A stretch of DNA of 64,000 bases from Actinoplanes missouriensis 431 (lineage in GTDB: Bacteria; Actinomycetota; Actinomycetes; Mycobacteriales; Micromonosporaceae): assembly GCF_000284295.1 (NCBI RefSeq), contig NC_017093.1:1550001-1614000 (forward strand), in the 5' to 3' direction. This document shows positions 27,863 to 35,083 of this stretch, one piece after another (positions within the stretch are counted from its first letter, which is position 1; each line of letters starts with the position of its first letter). A program made the translations under genes and the position numbers. The notes beneath the pieces are model-generated. The model had not been told where the DNA came from. It saw only the letters and a program-made list of their open reading frames with translations, and searched no databases.

Positions 27863-28540
27863 TCATGCGGCGGCTGCTCGCGCGAAGCCTCGGATCACCG
27901 GGTGCGGGCCGTCGCCGGCGAGTTCCGGCTGGAAGAGCGTGGCCAGGAAGAACGGGTGGTCCGGCAGCTCGGCGACCCGCACCTCGCCGTCGTCGGCGTG
28001 CCCGGTGAACCGCATCCCGTGCGCGCGCAGCAGGTCCAGCCGGCCGGTCGCCAGGCCGTAGGAGCAGTGGTAGCGCTCGATGGTCCGGGACGCCCCGAGC
28101 AGCCGTTCGGCGAGCGATCCCGGTGCCAGGCCGACCGCTGACTCGTGCCCCGCGAGCGAGCAGGAGAGCTCCACGATCAGGTCCTCGCCGTCACCGTCGT
28201 ACTCCGCGTGCCGGGCCTCGCGGAGACCGCACACCTCCCGTGCGAACTCCAGCATGGCGTGCTGGAAGCCGGCGCAGGTGCCGAGGAACGGGATGCCGGC
28301 GGTGCGTGCGGTCCGGGCCGCGGCGATGCCGCCGGCTTCTCTCCGGTACGGGCTACCGGGCGTCAGCCAGATCCCGGAGAACCCGGTCAGCGCGTCCGGG
28401 TCGGCGGCCTCGGTCGTCGGCACCCAGTAGACGTCGAAGTCGAGCTGGTCGAGCTCCCGGATCTCGTCGAGGATCCGGGGAATGCGGGTGTGCGCGCGAA
28501 CGGCCGGGGAACGGTCCCCGACCAGGGCGATCGTCTTCAT
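27863..28540 (-). CDS. CTP synthase C-terminal-region-related glutamine amidotransferase-like protein
   Basis: A 225-residue class I glutamine-amidotransferase fold that stands alone, without the CTP synthase synthetase domain. The nucleophile elbow is GTCAGFQHAML. In the segment that carries the catalytic His and Glu of CTP synthase (FHPE) this protein reads ATLFQPEL, with Gln in the His position. This fits the family called CTP synthase C-terminal region-related (seleno)protein, some members of which have selenocysteine for the Cys; here the codon is an ordinary Cys. Glutaminase activity is therefore doubtful. ATG 28540. The upstream neighbour is a divergent LysR regulator, which may control it. 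Confidence 0.85.
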   Translation of the reverse strand: MKTIALVGDRSPAVRAHTRIPRILDEIRELDQLDFDVYWVPTTEAADPDALTGFSGIWLTPGSPYRREAGGIAAARTARTAGIPFLGTCAGFQHAMLEFAREVCGLREARHAEYDGDGEDLIVELSCSLAGHESAVGLAPGSLAERLLGASRTIERYHCSYGLATGRLDLLRAHGMRFTGHADDGEVRVAELPDHPFFLATLFQPELAGDGPHPVIRGFARAAAA

Positions 28541-28612
28541 GCCCGAATCCTCGTCCGATCCTGTGCATCACGTCCAACGATGATCGTTGACGTGGGGATT
28601 AGCATTCCTGAT

Positions 28613-29578
28613 GTGGATCCGCATCTGCTGCGCACGTTCGTCACCGTCGCCGAGACCGGCTCGTTCTCGCTCGCCGCGGACCGCCTGCGGTTCACCCAGT
28701 CGGCCGTCTCCCAGCAGATCGCGACCCTGGAGGCCGACCTCGGCACCCCGCTGCTGACCCGGCGGCCCGTTGCGCTCACCGCGGCCGGCGAGCGGCTGCG
28801 CCGGCACGCCGAGATCATTCTGGTACGCCTCGAAGCCGCCCGCGCCGACGTGATCCGCGCCGTCGCGCCGCCCGGACGGCTCGCCCTCGGCCTGACCCCG
28901 CTCGCGGGTGCTCCCATGGTGGCCGGCTCGATGGCGGGCGGCTCGATGGCGGGCGGCTCGATGGCGGGCGTCCCGATCGCGGGCGGGTCTTTCGCGGGCG
29001 GCTCGGTTGCGGATGTGCTGGCGCGGCTGCGGGCCGAGATGCCGCGGCTGCGGATCCGGGTGACGGTCGGCAGCCGGGACCGGATCGTCGCGGCCGCCGC
29101 CACCGGTGAGGTCGACCTGGGGCTGGTGGACGGTTTCGCCGCGCCCAGCGACCCGCTGCGCCTGCCGGAGCCCGGCGGCGCCGGGGCGACCGGGATCGGC
29201 GAGCACCCGGCCGTGGTGGCGGTTCCGGAGGGCCACCCGATCGCCGGGCGATCAGCCGTGGACCTGGCCGACCTCGCGGACGCCTACTGGATCGACGCCC
29301 CGGAGGTCGCGCCGGCCGGGCCGGGCCTGCCCGCCGCGGACGGGCTGCGGATCGGCCTGCGCTACGACGGCGGTGACGTGGCGGTGCTGCTCGGGCTGGT
29401 CGCGGCCGGGCACGGGCTGGCGCTGCTGCCCGCGCCGCCGGTCGCCGCGACGCCCGGCCTGCGGGGCGTGCCGGTCGGCACGCCCCGGCTGGTTCACCGG
29501 GTGGAGTTGCTCCGCGCCCCGGCCACCTGGACCGGCGCCGAGCCGCCGGCCCGGCTCACCGCCTTACTGACCGGCTGA
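28613..29578 (+). CDS. LysR family regulator with an in-frame pentapeptide repeat
   Basis: A 321-residue LysR-type regulator. The winged helix at about residues 3-62 contains FVTVAETGSFSLAADRLRFT and SAVSQQIATLEADLGTPLLT. The effector domain runs from about 90, with VDLADLADAYWIDAP near 225. A repeat of GSMAG-like pentapeptides (28925-29014) is inserted at the domain junction. GTG 28613 is preferred because TAGCAT (28600-28605) ends 7 bases upstream; ATG 28580 is an alternative. The last codons, including a rare TTA at 29564, lie in the first copy of a 16-bp tandem repeat. It is divergent from the amidotransferase-like gene. Confidence 0.88.
   Translation: MDPHLLRTFVTVAETGSFSLAADRLRFTQSAVSQQIATLEADLGTPLLTRRPVALTAAGERLRRHAEIILVRLEAARADVIRAVAPPGRLALGLTPLAGAPMVAGSMAGGSMAGGSMAGVPIAGGSFAGGSVADVLARLRAEMPRLRIRVTVGSRDRIVAAAATGEVDLGLVDGFAAPSDPLRLPEPGGAGATGIGEHPAVVAVPEGHPIAGRSAVDLADLADAYWIDAPEVAPAGPGLPAADGLRIGLRYDGGDVAVLLGLVAAGHGLALLPAPPVAATPGLRGVPVGTPRLVHRVELLRAPATWTGAEPPARLTALLTG
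28925..29014 (+). repeat. Six 15-bp in-frame tandem repeats inside the LysR gene
   Basis: Units at 28925-28939, 28940-28954 and 28955-28969 are identical (GGCTCGATGGCGGGC). Units 28970-28984, 28985-28999 and 29000-29014 are degenerate. They encode GSMAG three times, then VPIAG, GSFAG and GSVAD. Confidence 0.92.
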
Positions 29579-29691
29579 CTTACTGACCGGCTGACTTACT
29601 GACCGGCTGACTTACTGACCGGCTGACTTACTGACCGGCTGACTTACTGACCGGCTGACTTACTGACCGGCTGACTTACTGACCGGCTGAG
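29564..29691. repeat. Eight 16-bp tandem repeats spanning two convergent stop codons
   Basis: Exactly eight head-to-tail copies of TTACTGACCGGCTGAC (29564-29579 through 29676-29691), identical except for the last base of copy 8. Copy 1 encodes the last residues and the TGA stop (29576-29578) of the LysR gene. Copy 8 contains the TAA stop of the minus-strand endonuclease gene, read from TTA at 29676-29678. Copies 2-7 are intergenic. Each unit has a stop on both strands. Confidence 0.97.
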
Positions 29692-30569
29692 TCGCCGTCG
29701 CGGAGGGACTTGAGCAGGGCGATGTCGGCCGCGTGGCCCTCGTGCTCGACGGTCGGGGTCTCCACGATGACCGGGACGCCGTCGGTGGCCGGATGGGCGA
29801 ACAGCTCCGCGAACGGCGCCGCGCCGATCGTGCCCTTGCCGATCGTCTCGTGCCGGTCGCGGGTGGAGCCGCAGGCGTCCTTCGAGTCGTTCGCGTGGAT
29901 CAGCTGCAACCGGCCCGGGCCGGCCGCCTCGACCAGCGCGTCCAGGGTCTCGGTCATGCCGCCCGGGGTGGCCAGGTCGTGCCCGGCCGCCCAGGCGTGG
30001 CAGGTGTCGAAGCAGACGCCCAGCCACGGGTGCCGCTCGACCGCGTCGAGGTACCCGGCGAGGTCCTGCACCTTCGACGCCAGGCTGCGGCCGCCACCGG
30101 CGCTCGGCTCGACGAGCAGCCGCGGCAGCCCTTCGGCCGCGGCCCGGTCGAGCAGCGGCAGCAGCGACTCGTGCAGCTGGTGCATGGCCTTGTCGGCGTG
30201 CGCCTCGTCGACCGAGCTGCCCGCGTGGTAGACCACGGCCGTCGCGCCGATCGCCTTGCCACGCAGCAGCGCGTGCTCCAGGGTCGCCACCGAGCGTTCC
30301 ACGGTCAGCTCGGTGGGGGAGCCCAGGTTCACCAGCAGGGACGCGTGGATGTACGCGGGGACGCCGCGCTCACCGCACCCGTCCCGGAACAGCGTGTCCT
30401 GTTTCGGGTCGCCGGCCGGCAGCGCCCAGCCACGCGAGTTGGAGACGTAGACCTGCAGTGTCTCCGAGCCGGCGGCGTCGACGTACGGGAGGGCGGCTTT
30501 CGCCAGCCCGCCCGACGTCTTCGTGTGTGACCCGATCCGGCGGTGTGCCCCCTGTCGGTTCAGAAGCAC
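29676..30569 (-). CDS. nfo: Endonuclease IV family AP endonuclease (deoxyribonuclease IV)
   Basis: A 297-residue AP endonuclease, a zinc-dependent TIM barrel that cuts abasic sites in base-excision repair. Metal-ligand segments are RRIGSHTKTSGG near the N-terminus, AYIHASLLVNLGSP, VVYHAGSS, LLVEPSAGG, VCFDTCHAWAAGHDL, LIHANDSKDACGSTRDRHE and VIVETP. GTG 30569 overlaps the kinase stop by 10 bp with no strong ribosome-binding site, so translation probably depends on the kinase gene upstream. The C-terminal SAGQ and the TAA stop lie within the last copy of the 16-bp tandem repeat, so the end of the protein was shaped by repeat expansion. Confidence 0.93.
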   Translation of the reverse strand: MLLNRQGAHRRIGSHTKTSGGLAKAALPYVDAAGSETLQVYVSNSRGWALPAGDPKQDTLFRDGCGERGVPAYIHASLLVNLGSPTELTVERSVATLEHALLRGKAIGATAVVYHAGSSVDEAHADKAMHQLHESLLPLLDRAAAEGLPRLLVEPSAGGGRSLASKVQDLAGYLDAVERHPWLGVCFDTCHAWAAGHDLATPGGMTETLDALVEAAGPGRLQLIHANDSKDACGSTRDRHETIGKGTIGAAPFAELFAHPATDGVPVIVETPTVEHEGHAADIALLKSLRDGDSAGQ

Positions 30570-32545
30570 TGGAGCTGCACCACGCTCTGCGGCGGGACCT
30601 GCGTGTTGCCGCCCGGGTTCTGACCCCGTACCAATCCGTTGGGGTTGAAGTTGATCTGCACTTGGAGGTTCATCCCCTGGAGGGTCGCCTGTGCCGCGGG
30701 GCAGGGCTGGTTGGTCAGGTCCGGCACGGTGACCAGCGGCGGGCCGTTGCTGACGTCGAGGATGACGTCGGTGCCCTTCTCCACGCCGGTGCCGGGTTTC
30801 GGCGACTGGCCGAGAACGGTGTCCTTCGGCTGGTCGCTGTCCTTGTAGCGCTCGGCGCCGCTCAGCCCCAGCTTGTTGAGCTCGTTGCGGGCCTCGTTGA
30901 TGTTCTTGCCGGTGAAGTCCGGGATGGTGATCGGGGCCTTGCCCCGGCTCAGCACCACCGTCACCGTGGCGCCGGGCCGCAACTGCTCACCGGCTTTCGG
31001 GTCGGTGGCGAGGACGACGCCCGCGGCGGCGGTCTCGTTGTACTGAGCCTTGCCCTCCTTGACCTCCAGGCCCAGGGCCTCCAGCTGGCCCTTGGCCGCC
31101 GCCAGCTCGACGCCGACCAGGTCGGGCACCGGGTGCACCTCGGGGCCGAGGGAGAGGTTCACCGTGATGGTGTCGCCCTTGACGATCTTCTCCTGGGCGG
31201 CCGGCTGCTGCGCGACCACGGAGTCCTTCGGCACCACGTCGCTGTACGCGCCGTCGCCGATGACGATCTTGAAGCCCTTCTCCTCGGCGTGCGCCAGCGC
31301 CTGTGCCTGCGGCATGTTCAGCAGGGTGGGCGTCTCGCTGAACCGCCCGGCGGTCACCCACCAGATGCAGCCGACGACCACCAGGGCCATCACGGTGATC
31401 AGCGAGGAGAGCATGACGCGGCGCCGGTCGGCGAGGAACCCGCCGGAGGGCGCGGCGGCACGGCGGTGCGGCGCGGTGCGCGCGCCGCCCTGCTCCGGCA
31501 GCCGGGCCCAGGAGGGTCGCTGACCACCCTGGTACGTCCCCGCGGGCACCGGCGGCACGAACGCCGTCGCGTCCGCGGAGGCGGGCACGGCCGGGACGAT
31601 CGTGGTGGCGTCCCCGCCGAGCGGCCGGGACGGGACCTGGCGCAGCAGCGCGGTCTCCACGTTCGCCGTGCCGAGGCCGTCGCGGACCGCCTGCACCTCG
31701 CCGAGCAGCGCGCCGGCGTCGGTGGGCCGGGCGCCCGGGTCGCGGCGGGTGGCCCGGGCGACGAGCTTGTCCAGGACCGGCGGCAGGCCGGGCGTGACGC
31801 CGGACGGGGCGGGCACGTCGTTGTCCACGTGCTGCCAGGCCACCTCGACCGGGTCGGCGCCGTCGAACGGCACCTTGCCGGTGAGCATCTCGAACAGCAC
31901 GATGCCGGCCGAGTAGACGTCGGTGCGCGCGTCCGCGTGGCCGGTCTGCACCAGCTCGGGCGCGACGTAGGCGACGGTGGCCATCAGCTGGCCCGAGTCG
32001 TCCACGGTGCTCGCCTCGATGGCCCGGGCCAGACCGAAGTCGGCCACCTTGACCACGGCGTCCACCAGGTCCGCGGAGCCGCCGCTTGGCGCCTCGGCGA
32101 CCAGCACGTTCTCCGGCTTGACGTCGCGGTGGACCAGGCCGGCGCGGTGGGCCGCGGCGATCGCGGCGAGCATCTGCTCGAGGATCGCGAGCGCCTCGAC
32201 CGGGCTCAGCCTGGTGCGCTGGCTGAGCAGGTCGCGCAGGGTGCGGCCCTGCACGAACTCCATCACCAGGTAGGGAAGCCCCTGGTGACGGCCCTGGTCG
32301 TAGACGGCGACGACGTTGGGGTGGGTCAGACGGGCGATCGTCTTGGCCTCGTCGGTGAACCGGTCGACGAAGTGGACGTTGGTTGCCTGCGACGGGTGAA
32401 TGATCTTCAGCGCGACGTCGCGGCCCAGACGTTCGTCGGTGGCGCGGTACACGGTCGACATGCCACCACGGGCCACGCGACCGGTGATCCGGTAGCGCCC
32501 GTCAATCGTTGTGCCGATCAACGTATCGGCGACTGTGGTGTCCAT
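30560..32545 (-). CDS. Ser/Thr protein kinase with PASTA repeats (PknL-position)
   Basis: A 661-residue Hanks-type membrane kinase. The kinase domain covers about residues 17-280: glycine loop RVARGGMSTVY, lysine VALKII, HRDVKPENV, DFGLARA and VAPE. A linker is followed by one TM helix at about 380-402 (LITVMALVVVGCIWW). Four PASTA-like repeats lie outside, including HPVPDLVGVELAAAKGQL, ITIPDFTGKNINEARNEL and VTVPDLTNQPCPAAQATL. ATG 32545 begins MDTTVADTLIG just before the kinase fold. Adjacent genes (nfo, overlapping; Rv2175c-like) suggest the position of M. tuberculosis pknL, but PASTA domains are more typical of PknB. It probably senses cell-wall fragments. Confidence 0.93.
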   Translation of the reverse strand: MDTTVADTLIGTTIDGRYRITGRVARGGMSTVYRATDERLGRDVALKIIHPSQATNVHFVDRFTDEAKTIARLTHPNVVAVYDQGRHQGLPYLVMEFVQGRTLRDLLSQRTRLSPVEALAILEQMLAAIAAAHRAGLVHRDVKPENVLVAEAPSGGSADLVDAVVKVADFGLARAIEASTVDDSGQLMATVAYVAPELVQTGHADARTDVYSAGIVLFEMLTGKVPFDGADPVEVAWQHVDNDVPAPSGVTPGLPPVLDKLVARATRRDPGARPTDAGALLGEVQAVRDGLGTANVETALLRQVPSRPLGGDATTIVPAVPASADATAFVPPVPAGTYQGGQRPSWARLPEQGGARTAPHRRAAAPSGGFLADRRRVMLSSLITVMALVVVGCIWWVTAGRFSETPTLLNMPQAQALAHAEEKGFKIVIGDGAYSDVVPKDSVVAQQPAAQEKIVKGDTITVNLSLGPEVHPVPDLVGVELAAAKGQLEALGLEVKEGKAQYNETAAAGVVLATDPKAGEQLRPGATVTVVLSRGKAPITIPDFTGKNINEARNELNKLGLSGAERYKDSDQPKDTVLGQSPKPGTGVEKGTDVILDVSNGPPLVTVPDLTNQPCPAAQATLQGMNLQVQINFNPNGLVRGQNPGGNTQVPPQSVVQLQCF

Positions 32546-32685
32546 CGGCGTGAAGTGTATGTGTCTTTCCGGTGGGGGTAGACCGGGATGTCGCAGCTGA
32601 GTCCAAACGGGTATCTGAACGGCTGTGACCTGCGGCGACTTGTCGCAGCCGCCCCACCCCATCCGCCAAAAGATGAAATATCCGG

Positions 32686-33552
32686 CTAGTTCCGGTGAGA
32701 ACGGCGGTGATGGTGCCCGTTGCCGCCGGTGCTCGGGGACGGACCGGCGGAGGCGCCCGGCTTCCCGGAGGCGCCCGGATCGGGCGAAGTGCCGGGACTT
32801 CCGGACGGTTGAGCGGGCGTCACCGGCCCGGACGGCGACGGCGACGCCCCGGTCGGCGACCCGGTCGATCCAGTCGGTCCGGCCGGCCCGATCGGCCCGG
32901 CGGGAGAGGGCGCGGTCGGGGTGGGCACCGGTGGCGTGTGACACGTGCCGCACGGCGTACCGGTGCGGCTGGTCTTCTCCGGCGCGACGGCGACCGGCCG
33001 CGGGTGCCGGGAGGTGGCCGGGACGGCGGGGTCGGCGGCGGACGCGGGCGCCGTCCCGGTCCGGGGCGCCGTCCCGGTCGCGGTGGTCCGGCCGACGCCG
33101 GCGGTGGTCGTCCCGCCCGGCGCGGGGGCGGACGGGGACGCGCTCGCGGAGGTCGTGGGCGCGCCGGACCCCGTACCCGGATCGGTCCTGTCCTCCTCGG
33201 CCTGATCCACCGGGATCGGCCGCTGCGCGGCCGGCTGCCGCACCGCCTCCGGAACGACACCGCGCGGGGAGCTGAAGATGCTGGTGGCGATCAGGTACGA
33301 GCCCGCGGCGCCCAGCAGAGCAAGAAGGCAGAACGCCGTAACCGCGACAAATCGCCGCGGGGGGCGGGCATCGGTCCGCGGCGGCGACGAGGGCAGGTCG
33401 ATCAGGGAACCCGGAAAGGTGGTCATCCCGGTCGAGGTGACGTCCGGCTCACCGGGCGAGCCGGCCGTCCCCGGCGTGCGCCGCCCCAGGTCGTAGCCGA
33501 CCGAGCGCCACGCTCCGGCCACTTCGTCGCGGATCCTGCGCCACAGGCTCAT
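32686..33552 (-). CDS. Single-pass membrane protein with Pro/Ser/Thr/Gly-rich tail, unknown
   Basis: A 288-residue protein of unknown function. Residues 1-67 are cytoplasmic and basic (MSLWRRIRDEVAGAWRSVGY). One TM helix is at about 68-90. The rest is a low-complexity Pro/Ser/Thr/Gly/Ala-rich extracytoplasmic region. It has one CxxC (TPCGTCHTPP near residue 198), a short collagen-like Gly-X-Y stretch (GPIGPAGPTGSTG), and a basic His/Arg-rich end (GHHHRRSHRN). It lies 140 bp upstream of the PASTA kinase on the same strand and 36 bp from the divergent Rv2175c-like gene. It could be a substrate or partner of the kinase; that is inference from position. Confidence 0.7.
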   Translation of the reverse strand: MSLWRRIRDEVAGAWRSVGYDLGRRTPGTAGSPGEPDVTSTGMTTFPGSLIDLPSSPPRTDARPPRRFVAVTAFCLLALLGAAGSYLIATSIFSSPRGVVPEAVRQPAAQRPIPVDQAEEDRTDPGTGSGAPTTSASASPSAPAPGGTTTAGVGRTTATGTAPRTGTAPASAADPAVPATSRHPRPVAVAPEKTSRTGTPCGTCHTPPVPTPTAPSPAGPIGPAGPTGSTGSPTGASPSPSGPVTPAQPSGSPGTSPDPGASGKPGASAGPSPSTGGNGHHHRRSHRN

Positions 33553-33588
33553 CAACAGTTCTCCGATCTGGTCTGGCACGCTGTACGA

Positions 33589-33939
33589 GTGAGCGAACCC
33601 GTAACCGCCGGCCCGGCCGGATGGATCACCCTGCCGGACCTGTCCGAGAAGCTCGGCGTGTCGATCAGCAAGGTGCACCAGATGATCCGCGAAGGCTCCC
33701 TGCTCGCCGTCCGGCGCGACGGCATCCGGCTCGTCCCGGCCGAGCTGGTGGCCAACGAGACCGTGCTGAAGCATCTGCCCGGCATCCTTACCTTGCTGCA
33801 CGACGCCGGGTACAACGACGAAGAGGCCCTTCGGTGGCTCTACGAACCCGATGAGACTCTCGGGGGCAACGCCGCGCTCGGGCTCGGTGGCGACCGGGCC
33901 CGCGAGGTGAAGCGCCGCGCGCAGGCGGCCGGTTTCTAG
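33589..33939 (+). CDS. Rv2175c-family DNA-binding protein
   Basis: A 116-residue protein matching M. tuberculosis Rv2175c, a winged-helix/excisionase-like DNA-binding protein reported as a PknL substrate. The helix-turn-helix is in LPDLSEKLGVSISKVHQMIR (about residues 15-34). The conserved C-terminal domain contains LPGILTLLHDAGYNDEEALR and ends with ARE-VKRRAQ. GTG 33589 is used. The neighbouring PASTA kinase on the opposite strand repeats the mycobacterial kinase/Rv2175c arrangement. The TAG stop (33937-33939) lies in the first copy of a 17-bp tandem repeat shared with the convergent polyprenyl synthase. Confidence 0.92.
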   Translation: MSEPVTAGPAGWITLPDLSEKLGVSISKVHQMIREGSLLAVRRDGIRLVPAELVANETVLKHLPGILTLLHDAGYNDEEALRWLYEPDETLGGNAALGLGGDRAREVKRRAQAAGF

Positions 33940-34001
33940 ACCGTCCGCCGTTCTAGACCGTCCGCCGTTCTAGACCGTCCGCCGTTCTAGACGGTCCTCC
34001 G
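33934..34001. repeat. Four 17-bp tandem repeats spanning two convergent stop codons
   Basis: TTCTAGACCGTCCGCCG occurs at 33934-33950, 33951-33967 and 33968-33984, then a degenerate copy (TTCTAGACGGTCCTCCG) at 33985-34001. The palindromic CTAG in each copy gives a stop on both strands. Copy 1 holds the stop of the Rv2175c-like gene and copy 4 the stop of the polyprenyl synthase (33987-33989). Confidence 0.96.
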
Positions 34002-35057
34002 GGTGGCGGCCTCGGCGAGGGCGAAGAGCACCGTGCGTGCCTCGTCCTCGATCGGGGCCCGCTTCAGCGCGTCGAGAGCCTCCGCCTCCAGCGCCGCGAT
34101 CCGGGACTCGGTCGCCGCGAGGGCGCCGCAGTCCCGGATGACCGCGCGCAGCCGGCGCACCCCGGCGTCGTCCAGCGCCGGGTCGCCCAGGGCGGCGTCC
34201 AGCTCGGCGCGCCCGTCCGCACCGAGGGCCTCGAACGCGGACGCCACCAGGTACGTCCGCTTGCCCTCGCGCAGGTCGTCACCGGCCGGCTTGCCGGTCC
34301 GCTCCGGATCGCCGAAGACGCCCAGCACGTCGTCGCGCAGCTGGAACGCCTCGCCCAGCGGCAAGCCGAACGCGGTGTACGCCTCGTGCACCGCGGGACC
34401 GCCGCCGGCCAGCGCCGCGCCGAACAGCAGCGGCCGTTCCACGGTGTATTTCGCGGCCTTGAACCGGGCCACCTTTCCGGCACGCTCCAGCGACGTGTCA
34501 GCGGTCGCCTGGGTGAGCACGTCCAGGTACTGCCCGACGGTCACCTCGGTGCGCATCCGGTCGAAGACGACACGCGCCCGGGCCACCGCGTCGAGCGGCA
34601 GGCCGGCGGTGTGCAGCAGTTCGTCCGACCAGACCAGGGCCAGGTCGCCGAGGAGCACCGCGGCCGCGTCGCCGAAGCCGGACGCGCTGGCCCGCCAGCC
34701 GGACGTCACGTGCAGCGTCTCGTAGCGCCGGTGCACCGACGGCTCGCCGCGACGGGTGTCCGACCGGTCCATCAGATCGTCGTGGATCAGGGCGCTGGCC
34801 TGCACGAACTCCAGCGCGCTGACGGCCGCGACGACGGCGTCCGAGTCGGTGCCCCCGGCGCCCCGGAAACCCCAGTAGGCGAACGCCGGACGCAGCCGCT
34901 TGCCGCCGCCCAGCACGAACGCCGACATGGTGCCGGCCACCTCGTCGAGCGCCGGGTCGATCTCCAGGAGCAGGGCCCGCTGGGTCGCCAGGAACCCGGC
35001 GAGGGCCCGGTCGACCCGGTGGCGGAGATCGGCGAGCTCGAGAGGTGAAGTCGTCAC
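33987..35057 (-). CDS. idsA: Polyprenyl synthetase (geranylgeranyl diphosphate synthase type)
   Basis: A 356-residue all-helical trans-prenyltransferase that elongates allylic diphosphates with isopentenyl diphosphate. The first Asp-rich motif is ALIHDDLMDRSDTRRG. The second, GEAFQLRDDVLGVFGDPERTGKP, is of the DDxxxxxGD form. LGGGKRLRPAFAYWG is the N-terminal isopentenyl-diphosphate-binding segment, and VGQYLDVLTQA and KAAKYTVERPL are also typical. Product length (C15-C20) is not fixed by this. GTG 35057 is the start; only 26 bp separate it from the divergent metF. Corresponds in position and orientation to Rv2173. It may supply GGPP for the carotenoid genes at 46-51 kb. Confidence 0.92.
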   Translation of the reverse strand: MTTSPLELADLRHRVDRALAGFLATQRALLLEIDPALDEVAGTMSAFVLGGGKRLRPAFAYWGFRGAGGTDSDAVVAAVSALEFVQASALIHDDLMDRSDTRRGEPSVHRRYETLHVTSGWRASASGFGDAAAVLLGDLALVWSDELLHTAGLPLDAVARARVVFDRMRTEVTVGQYLDVLTQATADTSLERAGKVARFKAAKYTVERPLLFGAALAGGGPAVHEAYTAFGLPLGEAFQLRDDVLGVFGDPERTGKPAGDDLREGKRTYLVASAFEALGADGRAELDAALGDPALDDAGVRRLRAVIRDCGALAATESRIAALEAEALDALKRAPIEDEARTVLFALAEAATRRTV

Positions 35058-35083
35058 GGGCCTGACGCTAGTACAGTGCTCAT
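35058..35083. promoter_or_regulatory. 26-bp divergent promoter between idsA and metF
   Basis: Both genes start with GTG and are separated by 26 bp. On the plus strand TACAGT (35072-35077) ends 6 bases before the metF start. On the minus strand TAGCGT ends 7 bases before the idsA start. Both transcripts would be leaderless, with each -35 region inside the other gene. Confidence 0.65.

Noticed and set aside
29564..29691. CRISPR array
   Set aside because: The 16-bp units are directly adjacent with no unique spacers and no cas genes are nearby.
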